Positions 1-8,718 of a DNA stretch of 64,000 nt are shown in pieces; within the stretch, counting starts at the first letter, position 1; the number at the start of each line of letters is the position of its first letter. The position numbers and the translations under genes were made by a program. The notes under the pieces were generated by a model. It was given only the letters and a program-made list of their open reading frames with translations. It made no database searches and was not told where the DNA came from. Source of the DNA: Hankyongella sp964404985 (GTDB lineage: Bacteria; Pseudomonadota; Alphaproteobacteria; Sphingomonadales; Sphingomonadaceae); NCBI GenBank assembly GCA_964404985.1, contig CAYOMD010000008.1, positions 1 to 64,000 on the forward strand. Reading direction: 5' to 3'.

Positions 1-57
1 GGAATCACATCGTGATGGCATCAAAGGTCGGATAAAAAGGGTCTATTCTTATGTCTG

Positions 58-115
58 GAGCCTTTCTTGTCGTTTCTTGATTGTACCCCTGGTTCAATCA
101 AAAACGGAAAGGCTC
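58..115. terminator. Imperfect hairpin downstream of the AMIN/TPR gene
   Basis: Outer arms GAGCCTTTC (58-66) and GAAAGGCTC (107-115) are perfectly complementary. Inner arms CGTTTCTTGATTG (71-83) and CAATCAAAAACG (95-106) pair with one bulge. The hairpin lies just past the end of the leftward flagellar operon, so it is probably its terminator. No clear U-run follows on the minus strand. The rest of 1-171 shows nothing coding. Confidence 0.5.
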
Positions 116-171
116 TAGCGGCTGCCGCGCGTGCGGCGCGCAATGACGATTCCATCAGATAGAAAACCGTT

Positions 172-3135
172 CTAACTCGCGCTCCGGCCCGCGGGCTGCG
201 CCGCCTGTGCTGCACGCTGGGCAGTTGGCGGCACCTGACGGAAGGCCTCGCGATAGCCGGCAATAGTCGCATTGATCGAGTCGACGGCCTTCAGGGTCTC
301 GCTGAGGCTGTTCACGGCATTGGGGTCCGGCGTCGGCGCGGTGATGATGTCGAACGCTGCACCAAGGTTGTCCCCTGCCATGCGGCTGCGGAATTTCGCC
401 CGCAGTGCCACCAGTGCCGCCTCGTCTCCGCGCATGGTCTGGGCCACCGCTGCCCGGAGGACGAGTCGCTTGGAGTCGCTGTCAAAAGCAGCACCCGGTG
501 CCTCGACCAGGCGGGTCAGGACCGGTACCAGATCGTCCCAGCGCTTGCCTTGCCAGAAGATGTCCGCACGCAGCAGGTCTGCAGGCCGGCTGGCGTCACT
601 GTCGAGCACGACTTCGGCCTCGTCTGCGCGTGCCAGATTGATCAGCGCCTGAGCCTCGATACGATTGCGCTCTGTGCGGACGTCGGCCGGCAGATTGTCC
701 TGACGGGTGGCGCGGATCACGGTCAGTGCCTTGTCGGGCATGTTGTTGAGGATGTGAATCATCCCGAGCCGCCCGGCGACCATCGCTTGCGGCACCCCTT
801 CCAGACGGAAGCGCACCTGGTGGTCGAGCAGACCTGCCGCCCGGTCGAGCAGGTTGACGCTCACCAGTCGCTCCACCAGCCGGCGGATCATCGAGTCGCC
901 ATCCGGCCCCAGCGGCGTCAGGTCCCGGTAATCGTAAAACAGCGCCACCGCCCGCGCCGGCGGCAACTTGTCTGCCTCCCCGTCTAGGAACAGTCGCCTG
1001 AACAAACCATCGAGCCGTGTGCCAATGGTCTGGGTGGTATCACTGGGCGGAAAATAACCCACCGCCTGCTTCATCAGGTTCAGCGCCTGCCGGTAGTCGC
1101 CGTCCGTCTCGTAGAGTCTTGACAAGGTGTCGAGCAGCTTCAGTTCCAGGTCATCACCCCGCCAGGCAAAGCGCAAGCGCTCCAGCCGGTCGATCGCCTG
1201 TTTTACCGTCACTGCCTTGCGGTTCAGATCATCGACGATCTGGGCATAGCTTGCGTGCACGCCGTACTCGCGGCCACCGAAGGTAATCGCCTTGGCGTAA
1301 GATGCAGCAGCACCCGCAGCGTTGCCGGACCGCTCGGCAAGCTTGCCGCGCCAGTAGGCGATTTCGGTGCGTTGATCCTGGCTCAAACCGTTTGCCGGCA
1401 GGTCCTCGATAATCTTGCGCGCCATCGCGTCTGTCCCCTGGGCGAGGTCCGCGCGGATGGCCGCCAGCTGGAATTCTGCCTGGTCGCCCGGCGCAAAGGA
1501 GGACAGCACATCAACCCCTGCAGCATAGGCTTTCACGGCATCCGCCGGACGTTTGGCCGCCTCGGTCGCCAGCGTACGCCAGAGCCAGAGGTCCGGTTCC
1601 TCATCGAGCAGCGGCCGGTCAAGGTCATCAAGGGCACCGGGAATATCATGCGCCATCAGACGTGCAACACCGCGTACGGCCCGGAACGTCGGCGCATTCA
1701 GCAAATCGGATTCGGTGCGGACCATGGCCTCCAGCACGCCGATGGCATCTTGCGGCAGCCGTTGACCCAGATAAAAGCGTGCCAGATCCCAGCGCCGGGC
1801 CTGCCGCTCGGCCTCACCCGCCATGCTCAGCGCATACAGCAGCTCGATCTTGCGTTCGTGCGGGGTTTTGCTGCCAAGCTTTGCCCATGTGGTCAGATCG
1901 ACCAGACGATCCGTGTGCAGGCTGCCATCGACAGTCTTGCGTGCGTTGCGCACCGCATCCGCCGGCGTTTTGCGCTCAATCCCCAGGAATGCAATCCCGT
2001 TCGGGTAGCGCAGGGTTTGCGGCCGATCTCCGGCAAACGCATAGGCCAACCCCTGGATGGTCGGCAGGAAGCTGCCGCCCGGTTTGGGTATGGCCGACAG
2101 CATGCCCCGGCTGGCAGCTGTTGTCGGCACGATCATCAGCCGCTTGCCGGTGCCCGGTTCATCCAGGACAAAACCCTCGCTCGGCTCCGGCAGTTTGGCA
2201 AATATCCTTGTGCCGCCTACGTCGTCGGCCTGACGGTCGAGCGTCAGGCTCTCCCGCGGCAAGACCTCGGTATCCTTGATTGTTAGCAGCCAGCTGTTCT
2301 CATCCCGGCGAAACCCGACGAACTGACCCGGCCGCACCACAAAGGTCAGCAGATCGTGACCGGCAATTGCCCGCTGCTCAACACTGCGCAACCGGTCGCC
2401 GGTCGCCTTTTCAATCGGTGGATGGCTGAGCAGGCGGTTGCCGGCGAACGCCACCTGAAGCGTGGAGCCGCGCTGGATGGCCGCGGCGGCAACCCGCCCC
2501 GGGAACCGATAGGCCAGCTGCACGCCGCCCCCCGGCAATGGGCCAACTGCAACTGTCAGGGCCGCACGCTGGTCGCGCACGGATTGCACGGCATCCAGCG
2601 CTCTGGCGACAACCGGTTTGCTGGTATCGACGGCTCTGGGTGGTACGGGCTTGGGCGGCGGCGGAGTGCTCGCGAGCTTCTTGAGCGCCCCTATCTGTTG
2701 CTCGGTGTAGTCATCCTTTGCGGCGGCGGGCGCGATCTCCTGCACCTTCGGGCCCGTGCCATCAACGGTATCAACCACAAGGGTCGCCCCGTCGCTGTAG
2801 TGTTTGATGCCGGCTCCGTCCGGGACCTTCCAGCTAACCTGCGTCGACTGGCGCTGGCGGGTTACCTTGAAGTCACTGACCCGTTTTATGCCGAGGCTAT
2901 TCAGCGCTGCCGGGTTGATGACCACATCGCGCTGGATGACCAGAGCGATTCGGCCACCAGTAACGCTGGCGCTATAGCCAGCCGGTTTATCGAGTTCAAA
3001 TACCACCCGCGAATAGGTCGGATGCTCGCCACCGCGCACCTTCACATCCGCTGCCTGCACGACCAGCGAGGAGAACATCATCGCGAACAGCAGCACGAGC
3101 AGAAACAGGGTCTGTTGAAGCAGGCGGGGGCTCAA
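172..3135 (-). CDS. Periplasmic AMIN-domain and TPR-repeat protein of the flagellar operon
   Basis: A 987-residue exported protein. Residues 1-28 form a Sec signal peptide with a long hydrophobic core ending at VVQA. Residues ~30-125 look like an AMIN domain (motif HPTYSRVVFEL), a beta fold that targets peptidoglycan or periplasmic machines. A Pro-rich linker (STPPPPKPVPP, ~155-170) and a second AMIN-like beta region (~190-290) follow. From ~430 to 930 the protein is alpha-helical with TPR-like repeats. Its start overlaps the stop of the preceding MotB-like gene by 4 bp, so it belongs to the fliL-fliM-motE-cheZ operon. I infer a periplasmic scaffold near the flagellar motor, comparable in plan to the TPR protein PflA of Campylobacter. 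Homology to PflA is not claimed. Confidence 0.8.
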   Translation of the reverse strand: MSPRLLQQTLFLLVLLFAMMFSSLVVQAADVKVRGGEHPTYSRVVFELDKPAGYSASVTGGRIALVIQRDVVINPAALNSLGIKRVSDFKVTRQRQSTQVSWKVPDGAGIKHYSDGATLVVDTVDGTGPKVQEIAPAAAKDDYTEQQIGALKKLASTPPPPKPVPPRAVDTSKPVVARALDAVQSVRDQRAALTVAVGPLPGGGVQLAYRFPGRVAAAAIQRGSTLQVAFAGNRLLSHPPIEKATGDRLRSVEQRAIAGHDLLTFVVRPGQFVGFRRDENSWLLTIKDTEVLPRESLTLDRQADDVGGTRIFAKLPEPSEGFVLDEPGTGKRLMIVPTTAASRGMLSAIPKPGGSFLPTIQGLAYAFAGDRPQTLRYPNGIAFLGIERKTPADAVRNARKTVDGSLHTDRLVDLTTWAKLGSKTPHERKIELLYALSMAGEAERQARRWDLARFYLGQRLPQDAIGVLEAMVRTESDLLNAPTFRAVRGVARLMAHDIPGALDDLDRPLLDEEPDLWLWRTLATEAAKRPADAVKAYAAGVDVLSSFAPGDQAEFQLAAIRADLAQGTDAMARKIIEDLPANGLSQDQRTEIAYWRGKLAERSGNAAGAAASYAKAITFGGREYGVHASYAQIVDDLNRKAVTVKQAIDRLERLRFAWRGDDLELKLLDTLSRLYETDGDYRQALNLMKQAVGYFPPSDTTQTIGTRLDGLFRRLFLDGEADKLPPARAVALFYDYRDLTPLGPDGDSMIRRLVERLVSVNLLDRAAGLLDHQVRFRLEGVPQAMVAGRLGMIHILNNMPDKALTVIRATRQDNLPADVRTERNRIEAQALINLARADEAEVVLDSDASRPADLLRADIFWQGKRWDDLVPVLTRLVEAPGAAFDSDSKRLVLRAAVAQTMRGDEAALVALRAKFRSRMAGDNLGAAFDIITAPTPDPNAVNSLSETLKAVDSINATIAGYREAFRQVPPTAQRAAQAAQPAGRSAS

Positions 3136-3644
3136 GGCTCAATCTCCACCGCAAGTCCCTGCGCCTGAGCATCAAGTATCAGGCGCACCGGTGGGCCGAT
3201 GTTCTGGGCCGCCAGTATTTCATGCAGTGCTGCCGCCGCTGTGATCGTCTCCGGAGAGGCAATGACAGAAATCGGCTTGTCTGCGCCCGAGAGCTGCAGG
3301 GCGAGGTCCCGCTGCACGGTGCGCTCTCCCGCTGAGGCCGCATCGAGCATCAGGCGGGGTGCATCGTCGGCAAGGCTCATGACGTCACGCGAGGGCACAT
3401 CGGCCAGACGACGCGACAGCCAGGCGCGCCAGTAACCGCCACTCTCGGTCACAGCCACGGTGAGTGCCGGAGCGGCTGCGGGCGTGGCGCGAAAACCGGC
3501 GCGAAACTGCTCCAGCGCCGGCGCAATATCCTTGGGGGGGGTGTGGTTCAACGCAAGGTTAAGCAGCATAAGGCAGAGAAAATTCGCCATCAGATCCGCA
3601 AACGTGACCGTCCAGCTCGCAGACTGCGGCAGGGATACAGCCAT
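3132..3644 (-). CDS. Short MotB-like single-span membrane protein
   Basis: 170 residues. The N-terminus (WTVTFADLMANFLCLML, ~11-27) resembles the MotB transmembrane segment, including the Asp that carries protons in stators (FAD motif). The periplasmic part (~60-170) ends in short alternating strands and helices but lacks the usual OmpA-like peptidoglycan-binding signature, and the protein is about half the length of MotB. It starts 3 bp after another MotB-like gene and overlaps the AMIN/TPR gene by 4 bp. No motA is visible here. It may be a stator accessory or a divergent stator B subunit. Confidence 0.6.
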   Translation of the reverse strand: MAVSLPQSASWTVTFADLMANFLCLMLLNLALNHTPPKDIAPALEQFRAGFRATPAAAPALTVAVTESGGYWRAWLSRRLADVPSRDVMSLADDAPRLMLDAASAGERTVQRDLALQLSGADKPISVIASPETITAAAALHEILAAQNIGPPVRLILDAQAQGLAVEIEP

Positions 3645-3647
3645 AAG

Positions 3648-4109
3648 TCAGCCTCCCCGCACAATCGACAGCGCTGGCTGCTGCGCCTGCGGGTCCATTA
3701 CTGCGCGCCAAGTGGGCGGTACATCCGCCATCATTTGCGCAAGCGCCTCCAGCCGCAGGGCAAGAACGTCCATGGGTGCATCCGCGCGCAGCGTCATCTG
3801 CAAGGTCTGGCCAGGCTGCAGCTTCGGCAGAATGGCGGCGGCCATCGCGAAGGCACGCGCCCCTTCTGCGGTAATACCGGCGCTTGATGGCTCGTAGAGT
3901 GTCGAATTGAGGCTCACGCTATTGCCGTCCCTGGGGTTGCCGAGGCCTGCGCGCACGAACGTTTGCAATATCTGCGCCTCAGCCGATAGCGGCGCGGGTG
4001 CTGTCTCAGGCGGCTTGATTGCCGAGAGCACCGCGACAAAGGCGCTCAGCGTCAGGAACAGGGTGCCCATGAGCGCTAAGGTCGAATCCTGGCCGCCTGC
4101 AGCGCGCAT
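3648..4109 (-). CDS. Short MotB/OmpA-like single-span membrane protein
   Basis: 153 residues with one N-terminal membrane helix (~9-31) and a compact periplasmic domain. Residues ~65-145 have the rhythm of an OmpA-like fold: a strand, a helix, a strand ending in RADAP, then a helix with LRLEALAQMM where the usual LSxxRA motif would be. Asp and Arg may therefore survive at peptidoglycan-contacting positions, but the match is weak. It starts 12 bp after cheZ and is followed by a second short MotB-like gene. It is probably a motor-associated envelope protein. A true MotB is unlikely because the helix has no internal acidic residue. Confidence 0.55.
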   Translation of the reverse strand: MRAAGGQDSTLALMGTLFLTLSAFVAVLSAIKPPETAPAPLSAEAQILQTFVRAGLGNPRDGNSVSLNSTLYEPSSAGITAEGARAFAMAAAILPKLQPGQTLQMTLRADAPMDVLALRLEALAQMMADVPPTWRAVMDPQAQQPALSIVRGG

Positions 4110-4121
4110 GGGTGGCCATCA

Positions 4122-4769
4122 TCAGTCGAAGCTGGCGAGCAGCGCGTCGATATCGTCCTGGGCGTTGCCATCACCCTCGAGAGCCGGCCCGTTCAGCAGG
4201 TCGCGATGATTGACAATGTCGCCGGTCTCGTCACGCTGGACTTCCTTCTCGGCGACATGATTGTCGCCGACGGCAGCCGCGAGCGAGGCCAGCTTTTCCT
4301 CGATATGCTTCAGCACACGCACGACCTTGGTCACGCGCTGGCCGGTGATATCCTGGAACGAGGAGGCCTCGTAGATTTTGGTGGCGATGTCGGTCAGCTT
4401 TTCGCTCATATCACCGTCCACGGTTCCGGCGATGGTGGTGACCTCGTCAGCGCAGTCCATGATGGCACCGGCAGCCGCCTCGGTATGTTGCACGATCGCA
4501 TCGAGTTCGTCTGCGGCACCCGGCAGGTCGCGCTTCGAGAGCGAGTTCGGACGGATCGAGGCGATTTCCGCTTTCGCCGTATGAATGAAGTCGATCAGGT
4601 CCTTCAGTTCGGAGCCGATCTTGAGCGCCGCCATCTCGAGCTCGCCCTGCATCGAGGTTACCATCGACGACACGATTTCGGCAATATCACGGACCGGCAC
4701 TGTGCGCGTGCTGTCGGTATGCAGGCTCGCCAGTCGGGTGCTGATATCGGTCGCTTGTTTCACAGCCAT
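4122..4769 (-). CDS. cheZ: Chemotaxis phosphatase CheZ
   Basis: 215 residues, the usual length for CheZ, which dephosphorylates CheY-P at the flagellar switch. The protein is almost all helical. It carries the active-site motif SFQDITGQ (~137-144), where Asp140 and Gln144 correspond to the catalytic Asp and Gln of E. coli CheZ. It ends with DDIDALLASFD, an acidic amphipathic tail like the C-terminal CheY-binding peptide of CheZ. It lies in a flagellar motor operon downstream of motE, with a 101-bp gap before it that may hold its own promoter; I could not identify one. Confidence 0.92.
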   Translation of the reverse strand: MAVKQATDISTRLASLHTDSTRTVPVRDIAEIVSSMVTSMQGELEMAALKIGSELKDLIDFIHTAKAEIASIRPNSLSKRDLPGAADELDAIVQHTEAAAGAIMDCADEVTTIAGTVDGDMSEKLTDIATKIYEASSFQDITGQRVTKVVRVLKHIEEKLASLAAAVGDNHVAEKEVQRDETGDIVNHRDLLNGPALEGDGNAQDDIDALLASFD

Positions 4770-4870
4770 GGTGATTCACTCCAGAAGGTCGGTCCGGCGT
4801 GCAAATCTGCCGGAAACTGTATTCCCGGCAAAAGTAGACAGCCGGTCGTAAAATTGTCGTTAAGGGCCGT

Positions 4871-5557
4871 TCACTCCGCCACAATACTGGCGCTGGCGAG
4901 CTCCATTGTGAGCGTTTTGGCCTTATCCGGGTCCATAGCGGCCAGAATCGCCGCCATTTTCTGCTCTTTCATCTTGCTGGCCACCGCCTGCTGTACCTTG
5001 AGATCGAGACGCTCGAAGATTCGCGCGGCATCTTTCGCCTTCATCGTCTCGTAGACTTTGACGAGCGATGCGAACTGTTTGTCCGCCTGCTCCTGGCGCT
5101 CACCGGTGAGGCGCTTGAGGTTCCCTTCCAGGCCTTTGAGCTCGCCGAGCTTGCCGTCGAGCCGCTTTTCGGTTGCCTCAAGTAGGCGTTGGCGCAGGAC
5201 CGGGTCCTCGCCGGTCGCCGGAGGCTTCTTCTGCGCCTTGGCGGCGATTTCCTGCTCGATCTGCGCCTCGGTCCGGCTTTCCGGTTTTGTCGCCGGTACT
5301 GCTGCGGGTGCTTTGGGGGCAGCAGGCTTGGCAGCGGGTTTGGTGGCGGGTTTGGTATCTGCAGCACGTGCGGACGCGATCAAGACACCGGCATCCTGCA
5401 TCATCAGGTAGGAGCGACCGGCAAATGCGAGCCCCAGCACGGCGAGCCCGATCGGCAGGAGACGCAGGTCAATGGGCTTGCGCGAGGCCTGCTTCGGCGG
5501 AGACGCCCGGACTTCCACGCGGCGTGGCGGCGTTACAGTCTTGTCCGTGGTCCTCAT
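4871..5557 (-). CDS. motE: Flagellar motor protein MotE family (MgtE N-like domain)
   Basis: 228 residues. A basic N-terminal tail is followed by one membrane segment (~32-50) and an Ala/Pro/Lys-rich linker (~65-100). A coiled coil (~120-165) leads to a C-terminal domain with KVYETMKAKDAARIFERL and MDPDKAKTLT, typical of the MgtE-intracellular-like domain of MotE. In rhizobia MotE is a periplasmic chaperone for the MotC stator component. The gene overlaps DUF6468 by 1 bp, which suggests translational coupling within the fliL operon. Confidence 0.85.
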   Translation of the reverse strand: MRTTDKTVTPPRRVEVRASPPKQASRKPIDLRLLPIGLAVLGLAFAGRSYLMMQDAGVLIASARAADTKPATKPAAKPAAPKAPAAVPATKPESRTEAQIEQEIAAKAQKKPPATGEDPVLRQRLLEATEKRLDGKLGELKGLEGNLKRLTGERQEQADKQFASLVKVYETMKAKDAARIFERLDLKVQQAVASKMKEQKMAAILAAMDPDKAKTLTMELASASIVAE

Positions 5558-5976
5558 CAGCGCAGCCCCTTCAGCGCCTTGAGCAGCGGCGCTTCGCTGG
5601 TTGTCACGGTATCACGCGCCGCCTCGGTGCGGACACCGGTGCGTGGCGCAAGAATGCGGGTGTTGCTGGCGGCCTGCTCCAGACGCGAGGCCAGCCGGTC
5701 ACCGGATTCGATCATGATGCTGAGCTCATCGCGCAGCGCCCTGGCGTTGCCGAGCGGCTGGTTCAGCGAATCCTCGCCCTCTTTTACCGCCGCGCGCAGT
5801 TGCGCGACGCTCAGTTCTGCACGCTCGCAGGCGATATTCAGCGCCTTGATGAGGGCCGCCATCTCAGCGCGGCCGGAGCGCAGCACATCCAGGCGACGAT
5901 CCAGCCTGATCCCGACGATGATGGCCGTGATCAACAGTGCTGCGACCAGCCCGTCGGCCAGCAATGTCCACATCAT
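5557..5976 (-). CDS. DUF6468 membrane-anchored flagellar-operon protein
   Basis: I place the start at 5976, where ATG overlaps the fliM stop as ATGA; the reading frame is open further upstream but only as fliM shadow. The result is 139 residues: a membrane helix at ~5-22, then a long amphipathic coiled coil (~25-110). This matches alphaproteobacterial DUF6468 proteins encoded between fliM and motE. Function is unknown. Coupling on both sides (4 bp with fliM, 1 bp with motE) suggests a role in motor assembly. Confidence 0.8.
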   Translation of the reverse strand: MMWTLLADGLVAALLITAIIVGIRLDRRLDVLRSGRAEMAALIKALNIACERAELSVAQLRAAVKEGEDSLNQPLGNARALRDELSIMIESGDRLASRLEQAASNTRILAPRTGVRTEAARDTVTTSEAPLLKALKGLR

Positions 5977-7061
5977 GAAGCCGTACTCCGAGCCATGGCC
6001 GAGCTGTGCTCGACCGAGATTGCGATGTTGTTGCCGGCACGCCCGAGCCGACCGCTGATCAACGGAATGTCGGCGCAACGCAGCTCGACCAGATTGCGCG
6101 TCGTTGCGTTGAACAGCAGCGTCTGCCCCACCTGAAAGCGTCGCACCTCACCCAGCGTCATCATCTGCTCATCGAGTACGGCATCTAGCTGGATTTCGGT
6201 GCGCCAGAGCTCATTGGCCAGGTGGGTTTCCCAGATGCTGTCGCGGCCGAACTTCTCCCCCATGAACCGTTGCAGCAGCAGCTCACGGATCGGCTCCAGG
6301 GTTGCATAGGGGTATAGCAGCTCGAGCCTGCCGCCACGATCTTCCATGTCGACGCGCAACTTGATGAGCACGGCGGCGTTGGTCGGGCGGGCAATCGAGG
6401 CGAACCGCGGATTGGTCTCGATACGATCGAACTGGAACAGCACCGGCGACAACGGCTCGAACGCTACCGCCAGATCCTTGAGGATCACCTCGATCATCCG
6501 CTCCACCAACGTCGTCTCGATGGTGGTGTAGGGTCGGCCCTCGATCCGCATCGCCGCCGTACCGCGGCGGCCACCGAGCAGTACGTCCACGATGGAGTAG
6601 ATGAGGCTGGAATCGACGGTCAGCAGGCCGTGATTATCCCACTCGACGGCCTTGAACACGCCCATCATCGCCGGAAGCGGCACCGAGTTCAGATAGTCGC
6701 CGAACCGTACGGACGTGATATTGTCGAGGCTGACCTCGATATTGTCGGAGGTGAAGTTGCGCAGGCTGGTCGTCATCAACCGCACCAGGCGGTCGAAGAT
6801 CACATCCAGCATCGGCAGACGTTCGTAGGACACCAGGCTGGAATTGATGATAGCCTGAATACCGGTGCGCGCCCCTTCATCGGAGTCGCCGTCAAAGCCG
6901 AGCAGACTGTCGATCTCGTCCTGGTCCAGCACCCGGCCCGGCACTGCGCCGAAGCTGTCGTCGCTGGCCATGCGCTCCCATTCGTCGGTGACGTCGCCGC
7001 CGCCGCCATCCGCCATGGCACCCCATTCGGCTGCCAGATCTTCGTCTTCAGGCGGCATCAT
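5973..7061 (-). CDS. fliM: Flagellar motor switch protein FliM
   Basis: 362 residues. The CheY-P-binding motif VLDQDEIDSLLGF lies at ~44-56, after an unusually long acidic Gly/Asp-rich leader of about 43 residues; in E. coli it sits at the N-terminus. The middle domain (GFDG to ~250) and the C-terminal SpoA-like domain (LGEVRRFQVGQTL, ~300) follow. FliM forms the C ring with FliG and FliN and passes the CheY signal to the rotor. fliG and fliN are not in this window. The gene overlaps fliL and DUF6468 by 4 bp each. Confidence 0.95.
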   Translation of the reverse strand: MMPPEDEDLAAEWGAMADGGGGDVTDEWERMASDDSFGAVPGRVLDQDEIDSLLGFDGDSDEGARTGIQAIINSSLVSYERLPMLDVIFDRLVRLMTTSLRNFTSDNIEVSLDNITSVRFGDYLNSVPLPAMMGVFKAVEWDNHGLLTVDSSLIYSIVDVLLGGRRGTAAMRIEGRPYTTIETTLVERMIEVILKDLAVAFEPLSPVLFQFDRIETNPRFASIARPTNAAVLIKLRVDMEDRGGRLELLYPYATLEPIRELLLQRFMGEKFGRDSIWETHLANELWRTEIQLDAVLDEQMMTLGEVRRFQVGQTLLFNATTRNLVELRCADIPLISGRLGRAGNNIAISVEHSSAMARSTAS

Positions 7062-7681
7062 TGGATCAGCATTTCCTTGAACAGCACATCGTCGACCTTG
7101 GCCGGTGCGAGTGTCACGTTAATACGGCGCAGCAGTTCCTCCTTGAGGCGGAACAGGCCGGCAGACCCCGAAAGATCCTCGACCCGCAGTTCGCGCAGGT
7201 AGGTCTGGAAGCCGTCGATCACGCGCGGCATCTGCGCTTCGATCTCAGCGGCTTCCTCAGGGTTCGAGACTTCAAGCGAGATAGCCAACTTCAGGAAGGA
7301 GGCCCGAGACCCGGTTGTGCGTAGGTTCACCAGAAATTCCGGCAGGTCGATATAGGTCGCCGATCCCTCGCCGCCCTCGCCGCCGCCATGACCAGACGAC
7401 GCTTTTTTCTTGTCGCCCTTCTTGTCGCCATGGCCATCGTCGGCAGCAGCCGACTCACCATGGCCGCTGTCACTTTTCTTGCCGTGAGCGTCCTTGCCGT
7501 CACTCTCCGCGCTGGCGTCCTCGTCACCCCCCAGGAACATGCTGGCCGCAACACCTCCCGCGATCAGCACCACCAGAGCCGGCACGACGATGAACACGAT
7601 GCGCTTGCCGGACCATTTTTTACGCGGCGGGCCTTCGCCCTCATCCACAGGGTCCTCAGCAGGTTTGGGCTTCTTGGCCAT
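7058..7681 (-). CDS. fliL: Flagellar basal-body protein FliL
   Basis: 207 residues starting at 7681 (MAKKPKP), 3' of an open but non-coding-looking extension. A charged cytoplasmic tail is followed by a membrane helix (~27-48) and a His/Lys/Gly/Asp-rich linker (~50-105). The conserved FliL periplasmic domain starts near YIDLPEFLVNL. FliL rings the stator and supports torque. It is the first gene of the leftward motor operon and is divergent from flgF. A one-mismatch CtrA-like site lies 72-86 bp upstream. Confidence 0.92.
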   Translation of the reverse strand: MAKKPKPAEDPVDEGEGPPRKKWSGKRIVFIVVPALVVLIAGGVAASMFLGGDEDASAESDGKDAHGKKSDSGHGESAAADDGHGDKKGDKKKASSGHGGGEGGEGSATYIDLPEFLVNLRTTGSRASFLKLAISLEVSNPEEAAEIEAQMPRVIDGFQTYLRELRVEDLSGSAGLFRLKEELLRRINVTLAPAKVDDVLFKEMLIQ

Positions 7682-7752
7682 GATCACTCTTATCAGCTTA
7701 CTGAATCGCGCCACATGCGAGCGCCGTCTTGATGAAAAGTAAGCGCAATCGG

Positions 7753-7767
7753 TTAACAAGAGCTTGA
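7753..7767. promoter_or_regulatory. Possible CtrA-type site upstream of fliL
   Basis: TTAA (7753-7756), seven bases, then TTGA (7764-7767): one mismatch from the TTAA-N7-TTAA consensus. In Caulobacter the fliLM operon is a CtrA-controlled class II flagellar operon, so the context fits. A few such sites are expected by chance in 64 kb. Confidence 0.3.
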
Positions 7768-7880
7768 TTGGGCGGTTTATTCGCCAGCCGGCGCATCTTG
7801 CCCGGCAACTTCTGCGCGGCAGACGCCCTACAGAGCCGGCATCCAGCAAAAAATCCCGGAAAACCGCGGCAGGCTGCACA

Positions 7881-7896
7881 TGGCATGCCCTTTGCT
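7881..7896 (+). promoter_or_regulatory. Sigma-54 promoter for flgFGAH
   Basis: TGGCAT-GCCCT-TTGCT matches the sigma-54 consensus TGGCAC-N5-TTGCW with one mismatch. GG (7882-7883) and GC (7894-7895) are correctly spaced as -24/-12. Transcription would start near 7907, about 56 bp before the flgF ATG. Confidence 0.75.
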
Positions 7897-7962
7897 CAGT
7901 GTTGCTCGGACCGCCCTGAAACGGGGACAGTCCTTGGCAGGGTAATCAGGAAGACGTTCAGA

Positions 7963-8703
7963 ATGGAAAACCTGAATTACGTCGCGCTCTCCGCCCAGAT
8001 GGCCCTGCGTCGTCGGATGGATGTGATCGCGAACAACATTGCGAACGCGGACACCGCGGGCTTCAAGGAAGAAGCGCCGATTTTTGCCTCCTACCTTCAG
8101 CGGCTGGAAAGCGAAAATGCGCGCTCGGCTAACTCCATAAGTTTTGTGCTCGACCGTGGCACAGGTCGCAACTTCTCCTCCGGGCAAATTGTGCCGACCG
8201 GCAACCCGCTCGATATTGCGCTCGCGGACAACACATTTCTGAGTGTGCGTCTGCCGAGCGGTGACACCGCCTACACCCGCAATGGCCACCTGCGCCGTTC
8301 GGAGGATGGATTTCTGGTGACCTCGGCTGGCCAGCGGGTTCTGGACGCCAACGGCAGCGAAATCGCGTTGACCGCAGACGACAACCCGCTTGAAATCGCC
8401 AAGGACGGCTCCCTCGCCAACGTCAACGGCCCGCGCGGCCGGCTGCAACTCGTGCGCTTCAATGACCTGAGCCAATTGCGTAATCTTGGTGGCAGCCTGA
8501 TGGAAGGCCCCGGTGCCGAGCCCATTCCGGCCGGAACCCAGGCCGTGCAGAGCGGAGCCTACGAAAGCTCCAACGTGCATCCAGTCGCCGAAATCGTCGA
8601 GATGATGGAAGTTGTGCGCACCTACCAGAGCGCGAACAGCATGATCGACCGCTACGACGAGCTGCGCCGCCGCGCGCTCGATCGCCTTTCCCGCATTCAA
8701 TAG
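7963..8703 (+). CDS. flgF: Flagellar proximal rod protein FlgF
   Basis: 246 residues starting at 7963 (MENLNYVALS); upstream in-frame codons are poor. The N-terminal rod motif MDVIANNIANADTAGFK (~17-33) and the C-terminal helix motif with YESSNVHPVAEIVEMM and RTYQSANSMI are the hallmarks of FlgF/FlgG family axial proteins. FlgF is part of the periplasmic rod. It heads the flgF-flgG-flgA-flgH operon under a sigma-54 promoter. Confidence 0.94.
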   Translation: MENLNYVALSAQMALRRRMDVIANNIANADTAGFKEEAPIFASYLQRLESENARSANSISFVLDRGTGRNFSSGQIVPTGNPLDIALADNTFLSVRLPSGDTAYTRNGHLRRSEDGFLVTSAGQRVLDANGSEIALTADDNPLEIAKDGSLANVNGPRGRLQLVRFNDLSQLRNLGGSLMEGPGAEPIPAGTQAVQSGAYESSNVHPVAEIVEMMEVVRTYQSANSMIDRYDELRRRALDRLSRIQ

Positions 8704-8718
8704 CAGAGGACCTGAACC

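Noticed and set aside
7768..7962. N-terminal extension of FlgF
   Set aside because: The extension covers the sigma-54 promoter, and FlgF family proteins begin at MENLNYVALS-like sequence.
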